Shown: positions 1-9,885 of the stretch, piece by piece
How the letters are laid out: the number at the start of each line of letters is the position of its first letter
How positions within the stretch are numbered: the first letter of the stretch is position 1
Position numbers and translations under genes: made by a program
From: Daphnia carinata
Lineage: Eukaryota; Arthropoda; Branchiopoda; Diplostraca; Daphniidae
DNA: 64,000 bases
Reading direction: 5' to 3'
Assembly: GCF_022539665.2 (NCBI RefSeq)
Contig: NC_081331.1
Span: 12,060,638 to 12,124,637, forward strand
Notes under the pieces: generated by a model
Told to the model about the DNA's origin: nothing
Database searches by the model: none
What the model saw: the letters and a program-made list of their open reading frames with translations, nothing else

Positions 1-2812
1 CGATAGTCTGCCGACAATCGTCATGACGCAAGAAATAAACAGGAACGATGCACGTTAACGTGTGCACTAAAGTACACGATTGCTTATAGCAAACTTGTTT
101 TCAGGCTAAATCTCACTAAAAACTGAAAGAAACAGTGTGACGAAAATGAGGGGCGAATTTTAGTAGGACTTGTCATGAACTATGCAACCCAGCGGCTTCT
201 TGGAAATCGAGTCTCGTCGCCACATTTTTAATTAGAACATACCATTGAAACATTCATCGTGTCATTCTTGCATCTTTAGTTTGTTGGAGCTTGGTTCGGT
301 TTCGTTCCTGTTTTACTAAGCTGCCTCGTATGTCTATCTTCATTTCGTTCGCCATTTCATAAACCGATAGATTAGATACTACTTCCCTTGTAGTGGCTGT
401 AAATATCGTTTTATTTTGGATATGATGCACAGTGCCTATCTTTTACCGCACAGGTAACCATGGTAGAAGTTTACTAGACGCTTAGAGGTATGGCGATGTC
501 GGATTTTAATATATTTTCTAGTCCTACTATGTAGGCCTCTAGCTTTACAGTAATTGGCCAAAATTGTGAAGAAATGAATACAGGCTGTCTTTTTAAAGTT
601 GACTTCACGGTGAGGCCGATTTGTTTTTTACTTTGCCTAGTAACCACTGAAGCGGGCCCTCATTGTTATGTTATCCGCCCTCAATATCGACCGCTCGTCA
701 GGATGTATTGTAATGTACCAGAGAAGGTCAATGGGAAGGACACAATACCGCACGCCAAAGAAGCTCATCGCTGGAGCGACCAGACGCAGCCAAAGAGATG
801 ACGAGCGTGAAAGGGAGTTCTTTTTATAGTTTCATTCGTCTTCGCTTTTTTTTTCTCGGCTTCACCCACTGAGCTACCACGACTATGTAATGAATGTCTC
901 TGGAAGATAACGATGGGCAAGACCACACAACAACAACAAAAAATAATAACAATAATAACAAACAAAAAACGTGGCTTTCTCCTTTTGTGATTTTGTTTTT
1001 TTACTACGGAGAATATCAATCATCTGCAGCTAATAAAGAAGAACACAGCCCACCAATCTTACATGTTTTTGAAATATTCTGATTGAAACACGAAAATAAA
1101 CTACCGCGAAAATGAAAAAGAAAGCATTTGCGTATTGCTATGTGTGTCTCTTCAAATTTTGAAACGAAAATGAAAGACGTGCATCGTCATATATGGATAA
1201 AGGCCGACTATTACGAAACCTCCTGCTGGTGATGTGTTCGTAAACAATCTGGATGCATGCTGGGACCGGCCTGTACAAGCCCAAATAGCTGGAACGTGTC
1301 AGTCAACCATATTAGACTTACCGATACATCTAAGAAGGCAAAAGTGTTTGTTACACCAGTCCCAGGGGCAGTACAAGTGCACTGCCGAACCTAATATTTA
1401 AACGATTCATTCGAAAATTTAGTATGCTTTCAAGAAGCACAAAATGTTTTATTTTTTTATAATGCCAAAAAGTTGGGCATATTTAAACTCTGTTTTCTTT
1501 TATAGGGTTTGTACTGATATACCATTGAGTTCAGTTTAACGGCTATTAAACTGAATTCAATGGCCGACTTCTATATCTTGAATGGCTGCTATTGTCTTGA
1601 CAACATGATTCATGGAAGTAAACGCTTGCTCACCAGCAATGACTAACCGTGCATTTGCCGCCCCCAACATTTCGCGTGACTCAATCAGGTTTTTTTTCTT
1701 TTTCATTCGGAGACTCTACAAGAATGCCTATTTACGTCTGCAACCCGTGGTAGCTAACAAGACAATTATACGTCGTTGGCGTCCTATGAAATGGAAACAT
1801 AATTGACTAGACCTTCTTTAAGTCTTTCGTCCGTTCGTACCGTTTTCATTCTTTTCCTCTTCATTATCCATCGATGGATGCTGGCAAAACGCTTTCAGTA
1901 TGAATTCTTTTTTCTAAAGAAATTGAAACTGTTTAATTTGTTAAGTTTTTTTTTTTTTTGTGTGTAAAATAGCAGTGTATTTCCTTGTCCGTGATCGTCT
2001 CTGTTTTAATCTTCTCGTCTTCTCGCGTCTAGGTTTGTACTATACCTGACGTGTATACATATCCGTGCCACCACATCCTACGCAAGATGTAAACGTTTGG
2101 CCCAATTTTCTTGTGTCTGAAAATCGATCGAGCTCTGCTCACGTCCATTTAAAAAAAGAATAGAAACAAAGAACGCGATGGATACATACGTACATATACG
2201 TAAGAAGGAAGAGATGGAGACCTGGAAAAGGGAAAGAAAAATGAAAATGAAAATGACAAATAAGGACCTATAGGAAACAGAGGAAACGCTCCGATCTCCC
2301 TCATATTTCCATCAACAGACAAGGGAGACCATATCACAATGGCAGAGGGACTTTTTTTTCAAACACGGATGGAGCATACAGTACATATAATTTACATATA
2401 CAGATATAAATATAGCCGACATACGCTTACTGCTGTATACATTGACGGTTTGTTACAGGGTAGAGAAGGAGAGAACCTCGGCACTGAAGACCAGGAAGAT
2501 AAAAAAAAAATCGGATTCGTCTGATCTTGGCAGGGAAAAGATCGTATATTAATTGACGTGATCAAATGGAGTAGGAAACTGTGAAGTTGTTATGGCGGAA
2601 ATCCTTTTTTTCACCGAATTCGAGGCGATGTCAATCGTCATTTCTTCTCAATTACAACAAGAATTGCGATGCAGCTGCATCGGCTGTCGCCTTGTATCGA
2701 TCGACTTGACGCAGTTGCATCTTTCGCATTGAATTCGATGCCCGGTACATATGGAGCGCGCATGAGAAGCTGTCCCCCCGCCCTGCACGAGAGGCCATTA
2801 GCTCACGCGTGA
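1..2812. other. 3' flank of neuroligin, probably containing its 3' UTR
   Basis: No coding region recognised on either strand; the short open frames are low-complexity. The neuroligin mRNA should run leftward into this stretch. Canonical minus-strand AATAAA signals (TTTATT on plus) occur at 1448-1453 and 410-415. The first would give a 3' UTR of about 1.4 kb, but no transcript evidence is available. A near-perfect hairpin lies at 1522-1563. Confidence 0.4.
1522..1563. repeat. 18-bp inverted repeat with 6-nt loop
   Basis: Positions 1522-1539 pair with 1546-1563 with one mismatch (17 of 18), around the loop cggcta. It lies about 1.25 kb downstream of the neuroligin stop codon, and 70 bp before a candidate polyadenylation signal in the direction of transcription. 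It is too short for a normal microRNA precursor. It could be an RNA stem in the 3' UTR or simply a palindrome. Confidence 0.7.
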
Positions 2813-3924
2813 CTAGACGCGGAGTTCGTCAATGGCACTATTACCTACTGGATTGGCTATTCGTTTATTGGATTGTTTTCTCAGAGACATGGAACGCTGC
2901 TGCTGTTGTTGCTGCTGTGACTGTTGCAATGACGTCACAGACGGCAATGGGTACTCGTTATTGCAGAAACCAGTTGTTGACATCCTCGGAAGCGTGCTGG
3001 TTGATGACGATGCGTCCGTGCCTACCGGCCGAAACGAAACCGTTGAATTGGAAATCATGGAGGCCCGCCCGTTACTGTTGCTACCGCTAGGACAGCCCGT
3101 CGTCGTTGTTCCCATTGCGGCAGGACACTGATCTTCGGATGGAAAATCAGCGAACTCCGGAGGCGGTAACTGAGTGATGGATGAGTTGAATGGTGAACTG
3201 AGGGACATGACAGACGACGAAGGGTTGATAACTACAGCTGTCGCTGTGTTTCTACTCGATCCACTTGATGAATCTGCTTTGTTCAACGCAACCCCGTTCG
3301 CCAAATCAGGTTTGCTACATAACCTGGTTGAAGACACCATGGTGGATGCGTGATTTTCCACTTCACCACTGACGCTGGTTGAGAGTATCATGCCATTCTC
3401 TAGGCGCCGCTTTAATTCCATGCGCTGCTTGTCGCGTTGGTAATAGACGCCGGCAAAAATCAGGACGTTAAGAATGAGGAGCGAGCAACCAATTGCGATT
3501 GTAACGCTTAATGCTGTTGAATAAGCTCCGTACTGTTCGGTATTGCTACCTTCATTCGCTCTGACGGCATTCCCGCCCGTGCCACTCAAAATGCGTGAAC
3601 CGTTGGTCAGTTTGCTGGACGCTTCCGGTTCGCCGTATTTGGCACCCCCACTGTCTGCCTTTCTTGATGAATCCACCATGAGTAGGCTGGAATTGACGGC
3701 TGATGTTATGGGAGAAGGTGACGTCGTGCTGGTGGGCGTCGGTGCCAGTGTAGCGGGCACTACCCGGACTTTTCCATCGTATGAGTAAGGATCGTTGTAG
3801 TCGTCGAGCAAGTGGTGAACGCGGGCCACATCTTCACCGCTCGGTCTATGCAGGTCCGGAATTAAGTTTGTCCACATGGCCAGCTTGTGCGATCGGTAAT
3901 GGCTCTTGGCCTTCGGCTTTAAAC
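2813..3924 (-). CDS. Nlg: Neuroligin exon 8: stalk, membrane span, cytoplasmic tail, stop
   Basis: Residues 591-960. GLKPKAKSHYRSHKLAMW then TNLIPDLHRPSGEDV close the ectodomain. A Thr/Ser/Pro-rich stalk with several N-x-S/T sites follows. The membrane span (about 727-752, beginning AYSTALSVTIAIGCSLL) matches the conserved neuroligin span and is followed by stop-transfer residues YYQRDKQRMELKRR. The tail is Ser/Thr/Asn-rich, contains QLPPPEFADFPSEDQ and a polyglutamine run, and ends DELRV before TAG. Acceptor aacag. The open frame on the opposite strand over this exon is a compositional shadow. Confidence 0.95.
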
Positions 3925-5163
3925 CTGTTCCGTTTGTAGGTCACGGATGAACAAATAAAGCGGAAACATTGTGTAATTTTCGTTTTTTTTTATTAAATGG
4001 AGCGCAGGGACTGCGTTAAGACGTTCATGCTCAATAAAGTAAGGAAACAAATGGGAGACAATCCGCTATATCCAAACGCGTGGGAGGAAAATGTCAGTTG
4101 CGTGAATATTATAGTATAACGGCAATGCAACTTCTTGTATAATAATTTGTTTTCGGGAAGGGGGGCTTATAAGGCTATATCTAGAGGTTCTACATCGGTG
4201 ATTTTTTTTTTGTCGATTTGATAGCATCAGTTTTTGATCTCATGCCTTGGGGGTTCAAGCATTATAGCTCTGAGATATATGATAACCAGATCACTCGAAA
4301 TCGAGCTTTCCGAATGATGAACAACGTCTAGCGCTGCCGTCGACACCACCGTCAAAGCAAAAAAAAAAGAAATCAATTTATGGAGCGATCTACTCGATTG
4401 TGATTTGAAAAACTGCGTGCCGGAAATAAACGAATCACGATGAATTATTGACATCTGCAGGATATAAATAACTTTCAACGCAGTTCATTCCAAGAACGGT
4501 TTGCATTCGAATTTTTTTATGCGTCTTTCTTAAATTCATGCAAATAGGACTATAGTTCTAGAAGACTGATCTCCAGTTCGCACTAATTCGTTAATTTACT
4601 TATTCCCTAAATTGTAGTGCCGAAAAAGAGAAAAACGACTATTAAGATATTGTAAAATACCATTCTAGGACATTTGCGCAACTAAACTGTTCCATAATTT
4701 AGTGTTACGCAATAGAAAGTGAAAGAAAAGAAAATCTTAAACTCGTTCTGAGGCGTAAAGGCCGTCAACCCCTGCAGCAATAGAGCACACGCGCTGAACA
4801 ATTCTCAATTGTGTGGAAATGAAAAAAGATAACGGATCCATTAGGAAGAAAATGAAGAATAGAAAGATGTAATAGTGCAATATTTAGATTGTTTCTTGAA
4901 GCAATCTTTCTATCGGAGCGTGATGGATGTTGTCGTATAAACTTAAGCTAGAGGGCCGAAACAAAATAAGAATGAAAAAAGGAAGATAAATCGCATATAT
5001 TGGTGGTTTACGCTTTTAATGTTGTCGTGGCACTTCCGGCCAGATGAAGAAAGCGAAATAAATAGTTGATGATTTCTTAATCATTTAAGCCTATTCTCCT
5101 TCGTCCCCAAAAAATTACATCAGGATAAACTAAGAAAAGATGAAATAGAAAATAAATAATTAC
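3925..5163 (-). other. Nlg: Neuroligin intron 7 (1.24 kb)
   Basis: Bounded by donor gtaatt and acceptor aacag. AT-rich, with poly-T/poly-A stretches and no supported feature inside. Confidence 0.85.
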
Positions 5164-5294
5164 CGAGAGATAGATATCTGCGATGGGTTTGGTCGTAAGG
5201 TGGCCACTCCACCCGAGATCGAGACTTGTCTTGCTTGCCGGCCTCAGCTGCTATACTGCCGGATGCGATGCTTCCGGCGCCTTCATTCGGATTC
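5164..5294 (-). CDS. Nlg: Neuroligin exon 7
   Basis: Residues 547-590: NPNEGAGSIASGS, AAEAGKQDKSRSRVEWPPYD, QTHRRYLSL. NPNE follows the NFARSG of exon 6, and EWPPYD is the conserved W-P-x-Y element of the family. The segment between (about 24 residues rich in Gly, Ala, Ser and charged residues) is a surface loop of variable length in neuroligins. Acceptor ttgcag, donor gtaatt; phase 2 in, phase 1 out. Confidence 0.93.
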
Positions 5295-5480
5295 CTGCAA
5301 ATAGCGAAAATTGTGCGACAGGGATGTAGTGCAACGCGATAGGCGAAAATCAATACAGCGCCAAGACTAATACAATTTGCTCGAGTGAATAGGGATACAT
5401 ATATTTAGACCACGAGCCTTGCACAAGAGGACTTTTATTCGATATGTAATCAAGAGGATATTTAGTGACGTAAAGCTTAC

Positions 5481-5632
5481 CCGCTGCGAGCGAAGTTTGA
5501 CCAGTAGGCGATGACGACTTCCGAGAGAGCAGCTTCGGCTTTGGTGTAGTTGCGTCCAAAGTGGCTCAGCGATGAAACCAGCGGTGCTCCGAAGATGTAG
5601 GCCAGTTCCTCTCCGTGAACGCAGCCTGGCCT
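5481..5632 (-). CDS. Nlg: Neuroligin exon 6: HGEEL block
   Basis: Residues 497-546: RPGCVHGEELAYIFGAPLV, NYTKAEAALSEVVIAYWSNFARSG. The histidine of the former catalytic triad is retained (His502) although the serine is lost, as is usual in neuroligins. Many neuroligins have Ser where this has Cys500 (GCVHGEEL rather than GSVHGEEL), giving a possibly unpaired cysteine. Acceptor aacag, donor gtaagc; phase 0 in, phase 2 out. Confidence 0.95.
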
Positions 5633-7220
5633 CTGTTTGGTTCGATCGCCATCGCAATAATAAGGAAACAAAGCGAAGAATGAGCGTTTGATTGCCTCGT
5701 CAAAGGGCTTCTCGTCGTATATATCCAATTCCTTCTTACTGAACGATTTTTCTTATACTATATATTACTATTATCTTTCGGGTATCTTTCCCAGACTTAT
5801 TCTTCCCCCGGGTTTCATTGACGTATTGCCTTTATATAAGCAGCCGTTCAATAGATTAGCCCGTAAAAGGCTAATCGTAATACTTTTACGTAGGACATAC
5901 TGGGCAGGCAAGGAGTCCCTCGTCGTGTACAGATCGGACATCGCGAACCATGGCCCTAACGTCGATTCATATGATTCAGATAATAAATGAAATTAGGTCT
6001 ACGTAAGTGTACAGCATCCACTGTACCGTAGCTACAACCATTCATGTCGTAGACGAAGATGAATAGTTTTCTTTTAAATACCTATAATGCAGGCACATGA
6101 CCTAAGAAAGAGCTCGTCCCTAAAGAAATAAGAAAATACGTTGACAAACTTTCAGCTTAACGTCCTCCAACTATCTGGATAAACGCGAAAAGCCTGTTGA
6201 ATGAAGCCAGTGGCCATCTGGCTTTTTTTGAAAACCTGTCACCCCTATCGTAACAAAAAAAAATGGGAACAAGCAATAAATCAATCGGCTAAACCTTCTC
6301 CAACCAACTAGCATAAACGCGTTTTCTTCGTTACACATATATGGTAGGCGGCCAATTTACTAAGCAAGCTTGGTTGATTGCATGCGGCGAGACATAGGAG
6401 TTGCAATCGAACACGTTTGGTTGGGTTCTCCTTCAAAACTGACGTAAAGAATGCGCTATTGAACCATTCCTCATTGTTTGCTGCTTTCATTGTCAAGACT
6501 GTCGAGTCTGTGCGCGTGTGGGATGTGTCACGGAATAGTGTCTTGATTGTAGCCTTCTTGGTGGCAAATTGCCGGCCAATATAGCACAGCTTATCAAACA
6601 AAAAAGGTTGAAAATATTTAATCCAAAAAGAAATTTATTTCTCCAGAGCTTAGGGGTCCAATAAAGTCCTCCGTCTATCTTTCCGGGAAGCGTGCCATGC
6701 TTCCATCGTCCAATCTTTTAGGACAGCCGAATAACCGGCTACCTTCAATAGAAAGTGAACTATACCATTAACTTGTTTGTTTTGTTAAACTTAATTTTTT
6801 TTTTCCTGTGAAAAATAAACGATGTTGAAATGCTTTGCATAACAAGACGAGAACATGTCGACTGTTATGCGCACAATTCGAAAAAATTCGCAAAGAAAGG
6901 AAGCTTTCCTTTAAACAGCAGCTTGTATAATTAGGAACTGAGCTTCTGGCTAGATGGAGTAAGCTTCTGGCAATTCAATTTCCTTGTGACCGGTGGACAT
7001 GGGAATCAACTACTGAAATATCCATAATCAGTGAGGTCTACATCAGTCTCAGGAGAAAAATTTTAAGTTTCACAACCTTTACTGTAACCTTTAGGCTAAC
7101 TGTATGATAGGTGTAAGAGCTACGGTCGATGGAAAGGCTGTGGGAAGGGCGATGGCGACTGCGAGATAACAACATGAAGTGCCTACAACGTAAAGCAAAA
7201 TTCAAAAATTGCCTACTGAC
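5633..7220 (-). other. Nlg: Neuroligin intron 5 (1.59 kb)
   Basis: Bounded by donor gtcagt and acceptor aacag. Both strands have short open frames without recognisable domains. No additional exon is needed, as the flanking exons join in phase 0. Confidence 0.85.
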
Positions 7221-7873
7221 CTGTGGGAATTCGCTGGCTTTCGTTTGGTACTCGAAAACGTAGAAATAGGACGATCGTGTCTGTGACGAATGCAGGTCGG
7301 CCGTTTTAACCAAAGGAGCGACGTACTGAGCGTCGCCAAGGGCTTCGAGCGTCTCGTCGCGGATGTTGACGGGATGGAGAACGGCCTTCTCCCAGTCGGT
7401 GTACTCGTTAATTATTGTGGCTAAAATCTCTTGCAGATGAAATTGGTAAGTGTTGCGGACGAAGGTGCGGAGCAGTCGATTACGTCTGTCCGCTTCCATG
7501 CCATATTGATTATCGTCGGAGCTGAGGGTAAAGTACGACTCGGCTTGCGTCACTCCGAAGAGAAGATCGTAGCGACTGAGACGGTGCGTGAGCTTCTTCT
7601 TGTTGGCTTCGTATTCGTCTTCAATGACGACGCCGTCAATGCTCGGTCCAAAGGAATGCAGGAATTCGGGCGTCTCCACTCGACTACCGGCGCTCATTAG
7701 CGCTGGCACCGTTTTCTCTCGCAGACACTTCAATTGCGCCGTCGGTCCTTCGCCTGGTGGCAGAGAACAGTTCATCTGACGAATGAGTTCCAGCGCGTAC
7801 TTGTTTGGCTCTTGGACTAACGCCCACGGACTAAGGGCCGTGCCACTCAACAGAATGGCTCGTTGAAACAGAC
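7221..7873 (-). CDS. Nlg: Neuroligin exon 5: C-terminal half of esterase-like domain
   Basis: Residues 279-496. It begins GLFQRAILLSGTALSPWALV, strongly conserved in neuroligins, and proceeds through the helical part (FGPSIDGVVIEDEYE, YDLLFGVTQAESYF). It ends SSYFYVFEYQTKASEFPQ. Acceptor cgtag and donor gtcagt, phase 1 in and phase 0 out. The open frame continues a further 61 codons past the donor into the intron; that tail is not conserved in character and is excluded. Confidence 0.95.
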
Positions 7874-9558
7874 CTACGGCGTAACAATAGAAAAATGTAA
7901 ATAAAACGATTTTATTTTCTCAGTTTTCTCATAGTTTGTAACGTTCTCTTTCACTAGACTAAAATTTAATACGTTCAGCTGGGAGACACAAAATCAGAAC
8001 AGAATAATATTGTCCTTTCTATTTCCGCTGCTTTGCAAACTAGACGCTACATGAAATTGGATTTTTTTTTTTAGTTTTACGGGTTGCCATTGTCAGGTTA
8101 GTACAATGCTGCTGGTTCAATTTTTACATAGGGAAAATGTAGGTGTAATGTTCAATCGAAATTTACGACCCATCCCCTGAAACCGCAGTTGATTGCAGGA
8201 GAATAGCCGAGCAGGAAAAAAGGAAAGCAGTCGACGAGAGCAGTCTTGTAAACGTGGTGGCGTACTAAAACTTAAAGATAGATGAAATAAAAGTAACACC
8301 ACCTTCTCAACAAGTAGAGTCTAATGAGCTATTGTTGGGGGTGAACATTGATCAAACAAATGTAAGCTGGATCAATCAACTTCATATGGAAACTTGTGTG
8401 CATAGGTTCAGAGAGTAGTATTGTACCCTCCACTAGTTCTTGTTTTTTTTTTTCTAGACGGCTTGATTACATGTCTCCAAGGTAATGGAAGAACATAACT
8501 ACTACATATTAATGTCAACTGGTACAAATAGTACGCAGTCAAAGTCAAATTTTAATTTCAGGACGTCTTAAAATAAATGGGGAGAGAAAATGTAAACGAG
8601 GCATCTAGCAAAACAAAGATTATTCCAACATTTTCAGCAATAATTTTTCTATCAATCTTAGGTTTAGTAAAATTTTATTAAAATAAATAACTATCTTATC
8701 AAGTATGATGTTTAACGTGCATAATGTTTTGATCTCTTTCGAAATTTTATGAGCCGCGAAAGGTCGTGGGCGGATTTCATTCTTGCCACTTAGTCTTTAA
8801 GACGAACGAGTTTTTTCGTATTGATAAAATACTAATGGAATATTCACCAACGCTGAAAAATCGTTAGTTTCAAAGGGATTTGCCGACGTAATGAGAGAAT
8901 TACCATCAGCTAAAACAGAAAAAAAAATAGGTTTGACGATACGCTTGTGAACGTGCATGGCTGCGTTAGGCACTAGAACGAAACACGCCTCGCAGAGCAA
9001 TTCTATCCTACGATTCTCAGCCGCCGCAACATTTACAACGGTAGCATTTTAGAAATTGCCCGGATCATTTCAACTTATGATGGACTTTCTTCGTTTTTTT
9101 TTCCATTAATAATTCCGAAAAGCAACTGAGTTTCTATATGCAAGCAGAAGAAAAACGTCTTTTTTCTTTCATCTTACGTATTACGCAATATCAGTTTGGA
9201 TCGATCATGGAAATTCATCCTCTTGCTATCCATTGCAAGCAATAATGTGGTTCGCTTGATATGCTTACCTATGGTTTTTGTTTTCATGTAACACACGATA
9301 GTCCACGCATACGTAAACAATCTCTTGTGGCAGTACACCTCCCTCCTCTATTGATTCGCCTGTGCTTCTCTCGTTTCTGAGCAAACCGAGGAATTTTGGC
9401 AACGATATACAGTCACCCCCATTAAGCATTTGCGTTTACGAATAGAGAGAGCTTCTTCATTCATACCAAGCTATAATAAATATTACTGCGTGTTGTTGGA
9501 CCAGTAGTAATATAATAGAAAGAGCAGTGTTCTCAATTCAGAGTTTTGATTGGTATAC
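7874..9558 (-). other. Nlg: Neuroligin intron 4 (1.69 kb)
   Basis: Bounded by donor gtatac and acceptor cgtag. No feature supported. A 67-residue minus-strand frame at 8797-9000 has mixed composition but no recognisable family. Confidence 0.85.
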
Positions 9559-9684
9559 CGTCTAGCACAGCTGGCGAGGTCATCAAGAACGTGGCACACG
9601 CGGCTCCTGTTCCATGGCCCATCAGCGTCACGCTTTTCGGATCACCGCCGAATTCCTGCACATTTTCTTGGAGCCAATGAAGCG
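9559..9684 (-). CDS. Nlg: Neuroligin exon 4: inactive nucleophile elbow
   Basis: Residues 237-278: ALHWLQENVQEFGGDPKSV followed by TLMGHGTGAACATFLMTSP. The nucleophile elbow GxSxG of active esterases reads GHGTG here (259-263), with Gly261 at the serine position, so hydrolase activity is not expected. Acceptor gtacag; donor gtatac is weaker than the others in this gene. Phase 1 in and out. It is separated from exon 3 by only 129 bp. Confidence 0.94.
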
Positions 9685-9813
9685 CTGTACAATTGAGGAC
9701 GAGAAGTATTGCATTAGTTAAGAAACAGCTGCTGTTTAGCATTAAAAGGTGAAAAATAAAGGACGCAAAAATAAAGCAATTACTAATGTTATGGATAAAC
9801 TGTTTTTGCTTAC

Positions 9814-9885
9814 CAGCTATTTGATCCATTAGCCCATGGTTGGATATGGATCGTGAGTACGGATCACTGTGAGGGTTCAGGAACC
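9814..9885 (-). CDS. Nlg: Neuroligin exon 3 (72 bp)
   Basis: Residues 213-236: FLNPHSDPYSRSI then SNHGLMDQIA. NHGLMDQIAALHW across the exon 3/4 junction is the conserved N(Y/H)GLxDQxxALxW block of the alpha/beta-hydrolase family. Acceptor ttcag, donor gtaagc, phase 1 at both ends, so skipping it would keep frame but remove 24 residues. Its small size and symmetric phase would permit cassette use; nothing in the sequence shows that it happens. Confidence 0.93.

Noticed and set aside
2832-3131. Plus-strand frame with a polycysteine run
   Set aside because: Reverse complement of the neuroligin polyglutamine and tail coding sequence.
7038-7220. Extension of neuroligin exon 5 open frame beyond EFPQ
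   Set aside because: A good donor gtcagt at 7215-7220 joins in phase to RPGCVHGEEL. The extension has no conserved character and would lack the rest of the domain.
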